Shown here one piece after another: positions 38,360 through 48,268 of a stretch of 64,000 nt of DNA. Made by a program: the position numbers and the translations under genes. Each line of letters starts with the position of its first letter. Within the stretch, counting starts at the first letter, position 1. The DNA is from Kitasatospora sp. DSM 101779. Lineage in GTDB: Bacteria; Actinomycetota; Actinomycetes; Streptomycetales; Streptomycetaceae. The stretch is taken from the NCBI RefSeq assembly GCF_025655475.1, contig NZ_JAHTIK010000001.1, positions 7,362,315-7,426,314 on the forward strand. Reading direction: 5' to 3'. The notes beneath the pieces were generated by a model, which was not told the DNA's origin, did not search any database, and saw only the letters and a program-made list of their open reading frames with translations.

Positions 38360-38876
38360 TCAGACGGAGTGCAGTGCGGGGTCCGCGGTGCGCAGTTGCT
38401 CGAGGACGGCGAGGGCCCTGGCCCTGTGATGTGGATCTGGACGATCCATCCGTGCCCGGGACGATCGGAAGAGTCCCGTCCGTGGTGTCCTCTCTGCTCG
38501 GGCAGCAGTGTCCGCTGGCGGTCGACCTCCGCGAGCCGGGCGGCCTCGGTCGCGGAGTCTGCCGCGGCCCGCCGGGCCTGCTCGGCGGCGTCCGCCGGCC
38601 GTCGCAGGTATCCCGCGAGCAGGCGGGTGAGCAGGGCGAGTCCCGCATGGGAGAAGGCGTTGGCGACCACGGTGCTCCACGCGGTGGGGAGCGCCCGCGG
38701 AGGCTGTCCATCAGGTAGGCGCCGGTGAGGACGAGGACCGCGACGGCCGGGCCGCGAGCGTGCAGAGGACGCAGTCCCGTACGGAGCCGGGCCCCGTTCA
38801 GGAGGGAATGCCGGCCGCTCCCCGACCGCTCTCCTGGATATCCCGGTGCGCAGTGGAGGAAGGTTGTGGGAGCCAT
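38360..38876 (-). pseudogene. Frameshifted small membrane protein remnant
   Basis: Protein-like segments are split over frames on the reverse strand. Around 38750 a hydrophobic segment (AVAVLVLTGAYLMDSL) occurs in one frame. From about 38690 another frame has ALPTAWSTVVANAFSHAGL and LTRLLAGYLRRPADAAEQAR with heptad-like helices. The C-terminal ALAVLEQLRTADPALHSV ends with TGA at 38360 in the third. Two frameshifts explain this better than an intact gene; I cannot exclude sequence error. Confidence 0.4.
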
Positions 38877-39213
38877 GGCGAACGAGGTCGTTCAGACAGC
38901 AGAGCCGCTCGTCACCGCGTGCGGACGGCGGATCGGCGTAGGAAGACTGGTGGTTGACGGGCTCTCCGACCGGATCAGCCGCGTCACTCTCGACGTCGGG
39001 CCGGAACGGGACGGCACGTCGCGGATCTGGGCCGGACTCACCCCGGCCGAGGCGCGGGAACTCGCCCGGCGTCTGCTCGATCAGGCGGATCGCGCCGAGA
39101 GCGCGGCATCATCGGCGAGTGAGCGGGGCGCGATCGAGGTCGCGCCGTCCGGCTCTCGCGGGCGTGCCGGGACCCGGGTGCCGGACCGCCGTCCGATATA
39201 CCCCAGGGGGTAA
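38875..39213 (+). CDS. Unrecognised 112-residue protein upstream of CstR-like gene
   Basis: It begins ANEVVQTAEPLVTACGRRIG, and its last third is Ser/Arg-rich. The segment WAGLTPAEARELARRLLDQA resembles a short helical hairpin. ATG 38875 follows GGGAG. It ends inside the operator upstream of the CsoR/CstR-type gene, so it is a separate transcription unit or leads into the sulfur module. Function unknown. Confidence 0.65.
   Translation: MANEVVQTAEPLVTACGRRIGVGRLVVDGLSDRISRVTLDVGPERDGTSRIWAGLTPAEARELARRLLDQADRAESAASSASERGAIEVAPSGSRGRAGTRVPDRRPIYPRG
39198..39212. promoter_or_regulatory. CsoR/CstR-type operator 1
   Basis: TACCCCAGGGGGTA (39199-39212) with flanking ATA. CsoR/CstR operators are typically AT-flanked GC tracts like this. 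It lies 35 bp before the repressor start, fitting autoregulation. See the matching sites at 39630 and 40440. Confidence 0.7.
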
Positions 39214-39513
<300 letters not shown>

Positions 39514-39629
39514 CAGCCCTCGCCCTGGCCCGACAGCGGCGCTCGCCCGCCGGTCGCGCGCCGGCGCGGCACGGCTGATGTGCAGGCGGTGGAATGCACT
39601 CCTCGCGGAGGGTGTTGTGTATTTTCGTA

Positions 39630-39645
39630 TATACCCCCCAGGGTA
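39630..39645. promoter_or_regulatory. CsoR/CstR-type operator 2
   Basis: ATACCCCCCAGGGTAT, a near-perfect palindrome with arms ATACCC/GGGTAT. It lies 15 bp before the rhodanese ATG, so binding there would block initiation. The strongest of the three sites. Confidence 0.85.
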
Positions 39646-39659
39646 TTGGAAGGTGGGCC

Positions 39660-39974
39660 ATGGTTCAGGAAGTCGACATCGAGACGTTCGCCGTCGCGCG
39701 GGCGGAGGGCGCGTTGGTGCTCGACGTGCGCGAGGCGTTCGAATTCGCCGCAGGCCATGTGCGGGGGGCCCGTTGGATCCCGTTGGGCATGCTCGCGGGC
39801 GGCCTCGCCGGGCTGCCTCGCGATCGTGCCCTCATGGTGATCTGCGCTTCCGGCAATCGGAGTCGGGTCGGGGCCGAACTGCTCGTTCGGGCCGGCTTCG
39901 ACGCGGCCTCCGTGCAGGGCGGCGTCGCAGGCTGGTCGCTCTCCGGCCGTGACCTGGCCGCCGGAACCGCGTGA
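39660..39974 (+). CDS. Rhodanese-domain sulfurtransferase
   Basis: A 104-residue single rhodanese domain. DVREAFEFAAGHV is the CH2A-like entry, and the active loop is Cys62 in ICASGNRSRVGAELL. GVAGWSLSG ends the domain. It probably moves sulfane sulfur from low-molecular persulfides. ATG 39660 follows GGAAGGTGGGCC and is immediately downstream of operator 2. A rhodanese next to a CstR-type repressor mirrors the staphylococcal cst operon. Confidence 0.92.
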   Translation: MVQEVDIETFAVARAEGALVLDVREAFEFAAGHVRGARWIPLGMLAGGLAGLPRDRALMVICASGNRSRVGAELLVRAGFDAASVQGGVAGWSLSGRDLAAGTA

Positions 39975-39999
39975 CCTTCCCTCAGGAACGGAGCTCAGC

Positions 40000-40389
40000 A
40001 TGGACTACGGGATTCCCGTCACCCTCGACCTGCCTTTCGCCTCCGCCGTCGAGCGGGTGCGCGACGCACTCGCCGAGCAGGGCTTCGGCGTCCTCACCGA
40101 GATCGACGTCCGCGCCACGATGGAGGCCAAGCTCGGGGAGGAGATGGAGGACTACCTGATCCTCGGAGCCTGCAACCCGGCGCTCGCCCATCGTGCCCTC
40201 CGGGCCGACCGCCGCATCGGGCTGCTGCTGCCGTGCAACGTCGTGGTGCGCGCGACCGACGGGCACACCGTGGTCGAGGTGATGGACCCCCGACTGATGG
40301 TCCGGGTGACCGAGCGGCCTGCTCTGGAGTCGGTGGCCGATGAGGCGACCGTCCGCCTGCGCGCGGCACTGGACGCCCTCGCCCGCTGA
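40000..40389 (+). CDS. DUF302-family protein
   Basis: A 129-residue protein with VTLDLPFASAVERVRDALAE, GFGVLTEIDVRATMEAKLG, YLILGACNPALAHRAL and LLLPCNVVVRATDG, typical DUF302. Its Cys at LGACNP and LLPCNV are conserved in members that accompany persulfide-sensing repressors. Function not established. ATG 40000 follows CAGGAACGGAG. Lies 25 bases after the rhodanese gene and is ended by a strong intrinsic terminator. Confidence 0.88.
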   Translation: MDYGIPVTLDLPFASAVERVRDALAEQGFGVLTEIDVRATMEAKLGEEMEDYLILGACNPALAHRALRADRRIGLLLPCNVVVRATDGHTVVEVMDPRLMVRVTERPALESVADEATVRLRAALDALAR

Positions 40390-40400
40390 CCGGCGCCTCC

Positions 40401-40425
40401 GGGCCCGCCCTGTGCGGGCCCTTTT
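40401..40425 (+). terminator. Intrinsic terminator of the rhodanese-DUF302 genes
   Basis: Arms GGGCCCGC (40401-40408) and GCGGGCCC (40414-40421) with a 5-base loop, followed by TTTT. This is a classic factor-independent terminator, rare in this GC-rich window, just 12 bases after the DUF302 stop. It separates the genes from the MMPL gene and its own operator. Confidence 0.88.
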
Positions 40426-40439
40426 CTCGGGCCTTCCAT

Positions 40440-40455
40440 ATACCCCCACCCGTAT
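40440..40455. promoter_or_regulatory. CsoR/CstR-type operator 3
   Basis: ATACCCCCACCCGTAT resembles operator 2, with ATACCC retained and the right arm GGGTAT changed to CCGTAT. It lies 41 bp upstream of the MMPL transporter start, so this gene may join the same regulon. The Shine-Dalgarno area (AGGAACGGAGC) also matches that of the DUF302 gene. Confidence 0.65.
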
Positions 40456-40495
40456 TTTGCGGTCCCGTCGGGCAGCCCCAGGAACGGAGCAGTAC

Positions 40496-42664
40496 GTGAA
40501 TCACCCGGACACCGCCCCCGCCCGGCCGTCCACCGCGCCTCCTGCGGAACCGCCCGGCCCCCCAGGCCTGCTCGGCCGACTCGGAGCCTGGTCGGTCCGG
40601 CACTTCAAGGCCGTCCTGGCCGGATGGCTGCTGGTCGTGCTCGTCCTCGGCGCGTTCGCACCCCGGGTGACCTCGGCGCTGTCCGGCGCCGGCTGGCAGG
40701 CCGACGGCTCCGAATCCGTGAAGGTCCGTCAGGTCGCCGAACAGCACTTCGCCGGCAATGCCTCCACCGCGCTGCAGATCGTGGTCGCCGCCGACCGGCC
40801 GGTCACCGACCCGGCCGTCCAGCAGGTCGTCACCAAGGCGGGCGAGATCGCCGCCGCCGACCCGCGGATCTCCGCCGTCGTCCCGCCCCAGCCCGGCGCC
40901 ACCATCAGCAAGGACGGCCGCACCGCGATCCTGCTCGCCGGCGCCAACGCCTCCCCCGACGAGATGGTCCGTGCCGCCGACGACCTCAAGGGCCCGCTCA
41001 ACGCCCTGTCCACCGACGGCATCAGCGTCCACGCCACCGGCGCCTCCGTGCTGTGGAGCGACTTCAACAAGGCCAACCACGACGCCATGATGAAGTCCGA
41101 GATCATGTCCTGGCCGGTCACCCTGGCCATCCTGGTTCTCGCCTTCGGCTCCCTGGTCGCCGCCGGACTGCCGCTGCTGCTCACCATGGCCGGACTCGCC
41201 GCCTCCGCCGGCTCCCTCGTCCTGATCAGCCACCTGTTCCCGGTCTCCATCTGGGCCATGAACTTCGCCATGATGTTCGCCCTCGCGCTCGGCATCGACT
41301 ACGCGCTCTTCCTGGTCGTCCGCTTCCGCAGCGCCCGCATGGGCAGGTCGCTCAGCAGCACCGGGGCGGTGGCGGAGACCATGGACACCGCAGGCAAGGC
41401 GGTCCTGCTGTCCGGGGCGACCGTCCTGGTCAGTCTCTCCGCCGTGATGCTGGTGCCGTCCCCGGCGTTCCGCTCGATGGCGGGCGGCATCATGCTGGCC
41501 GTCCTGTTCGTCCTCGCCGCCACCCTCACCCTGCTGCCCGCCGTCCTCGGGAGGCTCGGCCACCGCGTCGACGCCCTGGCCCTGCCCTGGGTGAAGTCCG
41601 GCGAACACCGCTCCCCGCGCTTCGCCGCCTGGGGCGAGCGGCTGTGGAGGCACCCGCTGCGGTACGGCGCCCTGGCGCTGGCCGCGCTGATCGCCCTCGC
41701 CGCACCCGTGATCGGGCTGCGCACCGCGATGCCCTCCATCACCGTCGTCCCGGGCGACGCCAGCGCCCGCGCCGGCTACACCGCCGTCCAGCACGCCTTC
41801 GGCCCCGGCGCCCCGGGCACCCTGCAGATCGTCACCCCCGGCGGCCAGGCCGCTGCGGTCGGCGCGCAGGTCGCCCACACGCCCGGCATCGCCGGGGTGA
41901 TGCCCCCGCAGAGCGCCGGCGACGGCTCCGGCTGGTCGATGATCCAGGCCGTCCCCACCGTCGACCCGTCCAGCCCGCAGCTCGCCTCCACCGTCCACAC
42001 CCTGCGGGCCGACCTGCCCCAGGACACCCTGGTCGGCGGCGCGGCGGTCGAGAACCTCGACCTGCAGCACCTGCTCACCCAGAAGACCCCGCTGGTCATC
42101 GGGGTGGTGATGGGCCTGGGATTCCTGCTGCTGCTCGTCGCCCTGCGCGCGCCACTGATCTCCGCCCTCGGCACCGCAGCCAGCCTGCTGTCCACCGGGG
42201 CCGCGTTCGGCGTCGCCCGGCTGGTGTTCCAGGACGGCCACGGCTCCGGGCTGCTCGGCTTCAAGCCACAGGGCTTCCTGGACGGCTGGGCGCCGGTGTT
42301 CTTCTTCGCGATGATCTTCGCGATCGCGATGGACTACACCGTCTTCCTGCTCGCCTCCGCCAAGGAGCACTACGAGCGGAGCGGGGACCCGCGCGAGGCC
42401 ATGGTCGGCGCGCTCGCCCACTCCGGACGGGTGATCTTCGCCGCGGCCGGCGTCATGGTCGCGGTGTTCTTCACCTTCGCGATCTCCGGTCCGCTGCCGC
42501 CCAAGGAGATGGGCATCGTCCTGGGCGTCGCCGTCCTGCTCGACGCCGCCCTCGTCCGCCTCGTCCTCCTCCCGGTCGTCCTCCGGCTGACCGGCCGCGC
42601 CGCCTGGCACACCCCGGCCTGGCTCGACCGCATCCTGCCGAAGGTGACCTTCTCCCACGGCTGA
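40496..42664 (+). CDS. MMPL-family RND transporter
   Basis: A 722-residue membrane protein with two RND halves, each with one N-terminal helix, an extracytoplasmic domain and five clustered helices. Signature segments include MMFALALGIDYALFLVVRFR and IFAIAMDYTVFLLASAKEHYE, the Asp-Tyr pairs of the proton relay. MMPL proteins move lipids or toxic molecules; here regulation by the CstR-type operator suggests export of a sulfur-stress product. GTG 40496 follows AGGAACGGAGC. Length is typical. Confidence 0.93.
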   Translation: MNHPDTAPARPSTAPPAEPPGPPGLLGRLGAWSVRHFKAVLAGWLLVVLVLGAFAPRVTSALSGAGWQADGSESVKVRQVAEQHFAGNASTALQIVVAADRPVTDPAVQQVVTKAGEIAAADPRISAVVPPQPGATISKDGRTAILLAGANASPDEMVRAADDLKGPLNALSTDGISVHATGASVLWSDFNKANHDAMMKSEIMSWPVTLAILVLAFGSLVAAGLPLLLTMAGLAASAGSLVLISHLFPVSIWAMNFAMMFALALGIDYALFLVVRFRSARMGRSLSSTGAVAETMDTAGKAVLLSGATVLVSLSAVMLVPSPAFRSMAGGIMLAVLFVLAATLTLLPAVLGRLGHRVDALALPWVKSGEHRSPRFAAWGERLWRHPLRYGALALAALIALAAPVIGLRTAMPSITVVPGDASARAGYTAVQHAFGPGAPGTLQIVTPGGQAAAVGAQVAHTPGIAGVMPPQSAGDGSGWSMIQAVPTVDPSSPQLASTVHTLRADLPQDTLVGGAAVENLDLQHLLTQKTPLVIGVVMGLGFLLLLVALRAPLISALGTAASLLSTGAAFGVARLVFQDGHGSGLLGFKPQGFLDGWAPVFFFAMIFAIAMDYTVFLLASAKEHYERSGDPREAMVGALAHSGRVIFAAAGVMVAVFFTFAISGPLPPKEMGIVLGVAVLLDAALVRLVLLPVVLRLTGRAAWHTPAWLDRILPKVTFSHG

Positions 42665-42725
42665 CCCTCACCGACCGCCGGTGGCGGGGACGCGGTCCAG
42701 CGCTCCCGCCGCCGGCGGTTCCGTC

Positions 42726-43223
42726 ATGCCGGCGGTGGTTCCGTTCGAGCCCACGATGGACGTGGGGGTGGAGCAGGGCCGTCTGAGCGAGGTGATGGTG
42801 ATGGCGGGTGAACTGTTGCACCGGCGGCCGTCGTGGTGGCCGGCGTTCTCGGAGTGGTTCGAGGACTTCCCGATGGAGATGCGGACGGGCATGGACCCGC
42901 ATGTGATCCGCGTGGAGGAGTGCGAGGAGGACGGCGCGTACGTGATCAGGGCGGAACTGCCCGGGATCGACCCCGACAAGGATGTCGAGATCACGGTGGA
43001 GGGCGGCGTGCTCACCGTCCACGCGGAGCGCCGGGAGGAGAAGCGGGACAAGCAGCGTACCGAGTTCCGGTACGGGTCCTTCACCCGCAGTGTGCGGCTG
43101 CCGGAGGGTGCCGATGAGGAGGAGATCACCGCAAGGTACGACAGCGGGATCCTGACGGTGAAGGCTCCGATGGGGCAGGTCGAACGGCACCCCCGCAAGA
43201 TCGAGATCGCCAAGGGCGGCTGA
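42726..43223 (+). CDS. Hsp20 small heat-shock protein
   Basis: A 165-residue alpha-crystallin-domain protein. Motifs are YVIRAELPGIDPDKDVEITV, VHAERREEKRDKQRTEFRYG, SFTRSVRLPEGADEEEITAR, GILTVKAP. HspX of M. tuberculosis, the classic DosR product, is the family relative. The ATG at 42726 is chosen, but no good ribosome-binding site is visible; GTG 42681 is possible. It is separated from the MMPL gene by 61 bases and ends in a long hairpin. Confidence 0.88.
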   Translation: MPAVVPFEPTMDVGVEQGRLSEVMVMAGELLHRRPSWWPAFSEWFEDFPMEMRTGMDPHVIRVEECEEDGAYVIRAELPGIDPDKDVEITVEGGVLTVHAERREEKRDKQRTEFRYGSFTRSVRLPEGADEEEITARYDSGILTVKAPMGQVERHPRKIEIAKGG

Positions 43224-43246
43224 ACCGGTACCGCTGTGCGGATCTC

Positions 43247-43289
43247 GGTGCAGAGTCAGGCACCGACGCGCGGTGCACGGCTCTGCACC
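43247..43289 (+). terminator. Long nested hairpin after hsp20
   Basis: Outer arms GGTGCAGAG (43247-43255) and CTCTGCACC (43281-43289) enclose inner arms GCACCG (43260-43265) and CGGTGC (43271-43276). It starts 23 bases past the stop. Likely a factor-independent terminator. Confidence 0.7.
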
Positions 43290-43892
43290 TGCATGCGCAC
43301 GTCGGGGTGGTGGTCCGGGTCGAGTGCATCGCGCGGACACCCGTCGGCCTGTAGGGCTGAGCCGTCTCGTCCACCACTCCGGCCGCGCCGGCGACTGCGG
43401 CCCTGGCGGGCCGCAGGTGACCGCACTGCCGTCCGCCGGGGCCAACTTCTGCTCGCAGTACGGCACCGACCGACCCGTCGACACGGGCACGCTCCGCGCG
43501 GTGGCCCGCGCCTGCAGGCAACCCGAGACGCTCACTTGTCCCGCCCTCTCGTCACTCCTCCTGGACCGGTTGCTCATCCTCACCCCGAAGACGTAGGGCA
43601 CCGAGCGGCGAACGGAGGTCCGCAGAGAGGGTTCCACCGGTGACGTCGGCCGCGACCTGCCGCACCCGAGGTCCTGCGGATCGCGGTGGTGGTGCCGGGA
43701 CCGCGACCGGGCGGCACGGGACCGTGACCCGGCGGCGGGCGGGCCGCCCCGGACGCCCGCGGCGAGCCGGGGGACTTGGTCTCCGGGCCGCTCCGCATGC
43801 CCGACGTCGGTTGCGGCGCGGGGCCGGCGGCTGCCCGCGTGGAAGCCGGTGGTGGTCGGGGACAGCACGGGGGCGGGGGCGGTTGCCGTCGA

Positions 43893-43914
43893 GACAGGGC
43901 CGCCCGGCCCTGTC
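43893..43914. promoter_or_regulatory. 22-bp palindrome with DevR-box core upstream of ATPase
   Basis: Perfect 10-bp arms GACAGGGCCG and CGGCCCTGTC around CC. The core GGGCCGCCCGGCCC (43897-43910) fits GGGNC-N4-GNCCC. It lies 186 bp upstream of the ATPase start. It could be a DevR-type site or a hairpin in the leader. Confidence 0.45.
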
Positions 43915-44099
43915 GGGTGGCGGCCGCCGATATCACGATGGGAACCGCCGACCGGGTGCGGGCCGGTGGAATCCCTCCTGGCAGCCCGCACCACGGCGGA
44001 CAGCCGCGGCCGCGGCCGGTCGCGCCGGGTGCCGCGCGGACGTGCCGGGCCTGTCCGCGGCCGCCGGCGCGCCGATGCGACCGGGCGGGAGGTAAGCCA

Positions 44100-46634
44100 G
44101 TGACAGCGGCCGTCGAACATCGCCGCGGCCTGACCCGGAGCCAGGCCGACGCGCTGCTGGCCCGGCACGGCCCGAACGAGGTGGCGCCCTCGGCCGGCAC
44201 CCCGCTGTGGTTCCGGATCGCCGCGCAACTGCGCGATCCGCTCATCCTGGTCCTGCTGGCCGCGGCGTCGCTGACGCTGGCCACGGGCGATCATGCGGAT
44301 TCGGTGGTGATCGGGCTGGTCGTGGTCGTCAACACGGCGGTCGGCGTGGCCCAGGAGGTACGCGCCGACCGCGCGGTCGCCGCCCTGTCGGCGCTCTGCA
44401 CGCCGAGAACGCGCGTGGTCCGGGACGGCGTCGAGTGCGAGGTCGCCGCGACCGGGATCGTGCCGGGGGACGTCGTCCTGCTGGGGGAGGGTGACGTCGT
44501 CCCCGCGGACGCCGCCGTGGCGGAGGCGTCCGCACTGCTGGTGGACGAGTCCGTCCTGACCGGCGAGTCCGTGCCGGTGGACAAGGACACCGCACACGAC
44601 TCCGCCCTCAGCGCCGGCACGGTGGTGGTCCGCGGCCGGGCCATCGCCACCGTCACCGCCACCGGTGCGGACAGCACGCTGGGCCGGATCGCCGCCTCAC
44701 TGCATCCGCGTCCGCAGCGCACCCCGCTGCAGCGCCGGCTGGCCGGGCTGGGCCGGGTGCTCGCCGTCGTGACCCTGGTCCTCTGCTCCGTGGTGTTCGC
44801 GGTGGGCCTGGCGCGCGGTCAGGGCCTGGAGACGATGGCCGTCACGGCGATCAGCCTGGCGGTCGCCGCCGTCCCCGAGTCGCTGCCGGCCGTCGTCACC
44901 CTCGCCCTGGCCATCGGCGCGCGCCGGATGGCCGCGCGGCACGCCGTCGTCCGCAGGCTCCCCGCCGTGGAGACCCTCGGCTCGGTCACCGTCCTCGCGA
45001 CGGACAAGACCGGCACCCTGACGGAGGGCCGCATGGTGGTTGAGCGGTTGTGCGGCCCGGGGTGGGACGCGACGATCAGCGGGACCGGCTACGGGCCCAC
45101 GGGCGAGCTCCGGGCAACCGGCACCCGGAGCCACGAGCGGGCCGTCGCGCTGCTGCGAGCCGCCGCACTGTGCAATGACGCGTCCCTGCAGGCACCGGCC
45201 GCCGGTGCCGACGAGTGGACCGCCCTCGGCGACCCGACCGAGGCCGCCCTGCTGGCTGCGGCGGCCAAGGCCGGCCTCGACCCCGCGGCTCTCGCCGTGG
45301 AGCGCCCCAGGATCGACGAACTCCCGTTCGACAGCGTCCGCAAACGGATGAGCACCGTCCACCGGGCGAGGGACGGCCGGGTGGAGGTCTACCTGAAGGG
45401 CGCACCGGAGGCCGTCCTGCGCCCCGACGTCCTCGTGGACGGCCCGGACCGCATCGACGAGGCCCGAGAGGCCGCCGCCCGACTGGCCGCCGACGGCTAC
45501 CGGGTGCTCGCCGTGGCCGCCGACACGCGTGAGGGTACGGCGTCCGCCACCGAGACGGGCCTGCACCTGCTGGGACTCGCCGCGCTCAGCGACCCGCCCA
45601 AGCCGGCTGCCGCCGCCACGATCCGGGCCTGCCGCCGGGCCGGTATCACCCCCGTGCTCGTCACCGGAGACCATCCGGCCACCGCGCGGGCACTCGCCGT
45701 CCGCGTCGGACTGACCTCCCCCGACCCGGGCGGTGCGGTCGACGTCGTCACCGGCGCCGACCTGGCCGCCGGCGTCCACCCCGACCTCACCTCGGTCCGC
45801 GTCTTCGCGCGCACCGACCCCCAGCAGAAGCTCGACATCGTCGACGCCTGGCGCGACCACGGTGCCGTCACGGCGATGACCGGCGACGGCGTCAACGACG
45901 GCCCCGCCCTGCAACAGGCGGACATCGGTGTCGCCATGGGCCGCCGCGGCAGCGAGGTCGCACGGCAGGCCGCCGACCTGGTGCTGGCGGACGACGAACT
46001 CGCCACGGTCGTCCCCGCGATCGAGGAGGGCCGGCGGGTCTACGCCAACATCCGCCGCTTCCTGCTGTACGCGATGTCGGGCGGTGCGGCCGAGATCCTC
46101 GTCATGCTGCTCGGCCCCGCGGTGGGACTGGCGCTGCCGCTGCGGGCCGGCCAGATCCTCTGGATCAACCTGCTGACCCACGGCCTGACCGGCGTGGCGG
46201 TGGGCGCCGAGCCGGCCGCGGCGCGGACCATGAGCCGGCCCCCGAGGCCCCCGCACGAGCACGTCCTGGGTGCGGGGCTGTGGCAGGGCGTGCTGCGGCT
46301 CGGAATCCTGCTGACGGCCCTCGCCCTCGCCGCCGGCACGTGGTCGGAGGACCGCGGCGGGCCCTGGCAGAGCGTCCTGTTCCTGACCCTGCTCGCCGCA
46401 CAGCTCGGCGTCGTCCTCGGCCTGCGCGAGCGGCTGTTCACCCGGGCCAATCCCTTCCTGCCGGTGGCCGTCGCCGCCTCCGCGGTGCTCGGCCTGGCAG
46501 CGCTGTACCTGCCGGCCCTTCAGAACGTGCTGGGGACGGCGCCCGTGTCATGGGCCGGTGCCGGCGCGGCCGTCGCCGCGGGCCTGGTGGCGTTCGCCGC
46601 CGCCCGGTTCGATCCCGCCGCGCGGCGCGGGTAG
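44100..46634 (+). CDS. P2-type cation-transporting ATPase, CtpF-like
   Basis: An 844-residue ATPase. The phosphorylation motif DKTGTLTEG has Asp302. [26 protein letters not shown], and the M4 signature [16 protein letters not shown] follow the P2A (calcium) type. The C-terminal cation-ATPase helices are present (about 650-840). M. tuberculosis CtpF is such a P2A pump and belongs to the DosR regulon. GTG 44100 follows GGGAGG. It follows a leader of almost 900 bases. Confidence 0.93.
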   Translation: MTAAVEHRRGLTRSQADALLARHGPNEVAPSAGTPLWFRIAAQLRDPLILVLLAAASLTLATGDHADSVVIGLVVVVNTAVGVAQEVRADRAVAALSALCTPRTRVVRDGVECEVAATGIVPGDVVLLGEGDVVPADAAVAEASALLVDESVLTGESVPVDKDTAHDSALSAGTVVVRGRAIATVTATGADSTLGRIAASLHPRPQRTPLQRRLAGLGRVLAVVTLVLCSVVFAVGLARGQGLETMAVTAISLAVAAVPESLPAVVTLALAIGARRMAARHAVVRRLPAVETLGSVTVLATDKTGTLTEGRMVVERLCGPGWDATISGTGYGPTGELRATGTRSHERAVALLRAAALCNDASLQAPAAGADEWTALGDPTEAALLAAAAKAGLDPAALAVERPRIDELPFDSVRKRMSTVHRARDGRVEVYLKGAPEAVLRPDVLVDGPDRIDEAREAAARLAADGYRVLAVAADTREGTASATETGLHLLGLAALSDPPKPAAAATIRACRRAGITPVLVTGDHPATARALAVRVGLTSPDPGGAVDVVTGADLAAGVHPDLTSVRVFARTDPQQKLDIVDAWRDHGAVTAMTGDGVNDGPALQQADIGVAMGRRGSEVARQAADLVLADDELATVVPAIEEGRRVYANIRRFLLYAMSGGAAEILVMLLGPAVGLALPLRAGQILWINLLTHGLTGVAVGAEPAAARTMSRPPRPPHEHVLGAGLWQGVLRLGILLTALALAAGTWSEDRGGPWQSVLFLTLLAAQLGVVLGLRERLFTRANPFLPVAVAASAVLGLAALYLPALQNVLGTAPVSWAGAGAAVAAGLVAFAAARFDPAARRG

Positions 46635-46735
46635 CCGGGCGCCCGGCCACCCGCGCCCGCAGGGAGGTCCGTCCGCCGGACGGGATGGGCCGGTCGGCCC
46701 TCACGGCGGCCCGCCGGGGGAGCGAGGCTGGAGCC

Positions 46736-47995
46736 ATGGCGACGAGTGGTGGCAGGGACTACTACGACGTCCTCGGCGTGCCCCGCGACGCGGACTCGCA
46801 GACGCTGAAGCGGGCCTTCCGGGAGCTGGCCCGCCGGTACCACCCCGACCTCAGCACCGAGCCCGGCGCGCAGGACCGGTTCAAGGAGGTCGCGGAGGCC
46901 TACGGCGTGCTGTCGGACCCGGAGCGGCGGGCCGAGTACGACGAGCGGGGCGCCCGGCCGGCGGCGGTGTCCGTCGAGGACCTGCTGGCGGGGCTGGACC
47001 TCGGCGACCTGTTCGGCGGCTCCGGCGGGACCGTGTTCGGCCGGGGCGGCGGCATCTTCGGCCGCCCGTTCGACGATCCGTTCGCGACCTCGTTCGACGG
47101 CGGTGCCGGGCGCACCCCCGCACGCGGGGCGGACGTCGAACTCGACCTGACCGTGCCGCTCTCGGCCGTGATGACCGGCTCCACCGAGACGGTGACCGTC
47201 CGCCGTCCCGCCGCCTGCCCCGACTGCGGCGGGACGGGCGCCGCACACGGTACCCGGCAGACGTGCCCCCGCTGCCGCGGCAGCGGGCGGCAGGTCGGCG
47301 AGCGCCGCCGCGGCAGCACCGTCGTGCAGCAGGTGACGACCTGTCGGACCTGCGGTGGGCGGGGCACCGTGGTCCGGGACCCGTGCAACACCTGCGCCGG
47401 TTCCGGCAGGGCGGCCGTGAGCGACCCGGTCAGCTTCCGGGTCCCGGCCGGCACCGCGGAGGGAACGGTTTTCCGGCTGCCCGGCCGGGGCATGCCGTCG
47501 CCGGACCCGCGGGGGCGGCCGGGGGACGTGTACGTCACCGTGCGAACGGCCGCCGATCCGCGCTTCACCCGCCAGGGTGCGGACCTGTGGCACGGGCTGG
47601 AGATCCCCGTGCACCGGGCCGTGCTCGGGCTGACGACGACCGTCCCCGGGCCGGACGGCCCCGTCCCCCTGACCGTGCCCGCCGGTACCCAGCCCGGGGC
47701 GGTGCTCGACGTTCCCGGCCTCGGCCTGCCCCGCCCCGACGGCCGGGGCCGCGGCAGCCTCCGGGTGGCGGTGACCGTCCGTGTCCCGGAGCACCCCGCC
47801 GAGGAGGAGCGGGCGCTCTACCGCAGCCTGGCCGCCCTGCACGCCCCGCACCCGCCGGCCACCCGCGGCGGGCCTCCGCCGGCGGACACCGGTACGGAGG
47901 AGCCCGAGTCGCCCGGCACGGACCCGGCCGGCCGCGGGCAGCACCGGTGGTCGCGGTGGTGGAGGCGGGGAGGAGCCGCACGACGCGAGGCGTGA
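46736..47995 (+). CDS. dnaJ: DnaJ (Hsp40) co-chaperone
   Basis: A 419-residue type I DnaJ. J-domain (RDYYDVLGVPRDADSQTLKR, RYHPDLS with HPD, DPERRAEYDERG), a Gly/Phe-rich region, four CxxCxGxG repeats (CPDCGGTG, CPRCRGSG, CTRC-type CRTCGGRG, CNTCAGSG) and C-terminal substrate-binding domains. A Pro/Arg-rich tail follows. It lacks a nearby DnaK. It stimulates DnaK ATPase and prevents aggregation. ATG 46736 follows CTGGAG. Confidence 0.93.
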   Translation: MATSGGRDYYDVLGVPRDADSQTLKRAFRELARRYHPDLSTEPGAQDRFKEVAEAYGVLSDPERRAEYDERGARPAAVSVEDLLAGLDLGDLFGGSGGTVFGRGGGIFGRPFDDPFATSFDGGAGRTPARGADVELDLTVPLSAVMTGSTETVTVRRPAACPDCGGTGAAHGTRQTCPRCRGSGRQVGERRRGSTVVQQVTTCRTCGGRGTVVRDPCNTCAGSGRAAVSDPVSFRVPAGTAEGTVFRLPGRGMPSPDPRGRPGDVYVTVRTAADPRFTRQGADLWHGLEIPVHRAVLGLTTTVPGPDGPVPLTVPAGTQPGAVLDVPGLGLPRPDGRGRGSLRVAVTVRVPEHPAEEERALYRSLAALHAPHPPATRGGPPPADTGTEEPESPGTDPAGRGQHRWSRWWRRGGAARREA

Positions 47996-48268
47996 CGGAT
48001 TCTCGAACCCGCCCGCCGCCCCGACCGCCCGCGCGGGTGGTGCTGCCGGGCCGCGTGGGCCGGACGGCGGAGCCTTCGGCGCGGAGCCGACCCGCCGGTG
48101 TGCGTAGCGTGGAAGTCGGCCTGCACCGTCGGACCGGCACACGGGCGGTGGTGGCGCGGCCGGGACCGGTGCGCGCCGGACCGCTCCGCCGTCGGCAGAG
48201 CCCGAACGGCAACCGGATGCGGCTCGCGGACAGCGGCCGCCAGCACGAGGCGTCCTCGGAGGTGCGCA

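Larger units (their letters stand above)
43224..44099. other. 876-bp gene-free region with two inverted repeats
   Basis: The region between Hsp20 and the P-type ATPase. It contains the hairpin at 43247-43289 and the 22-bp palindrome at 43893-43914. No open frame shows protein family features. A long untranslated leader or regulatory zone for the ATPase is possible. Confidence 0.5.
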
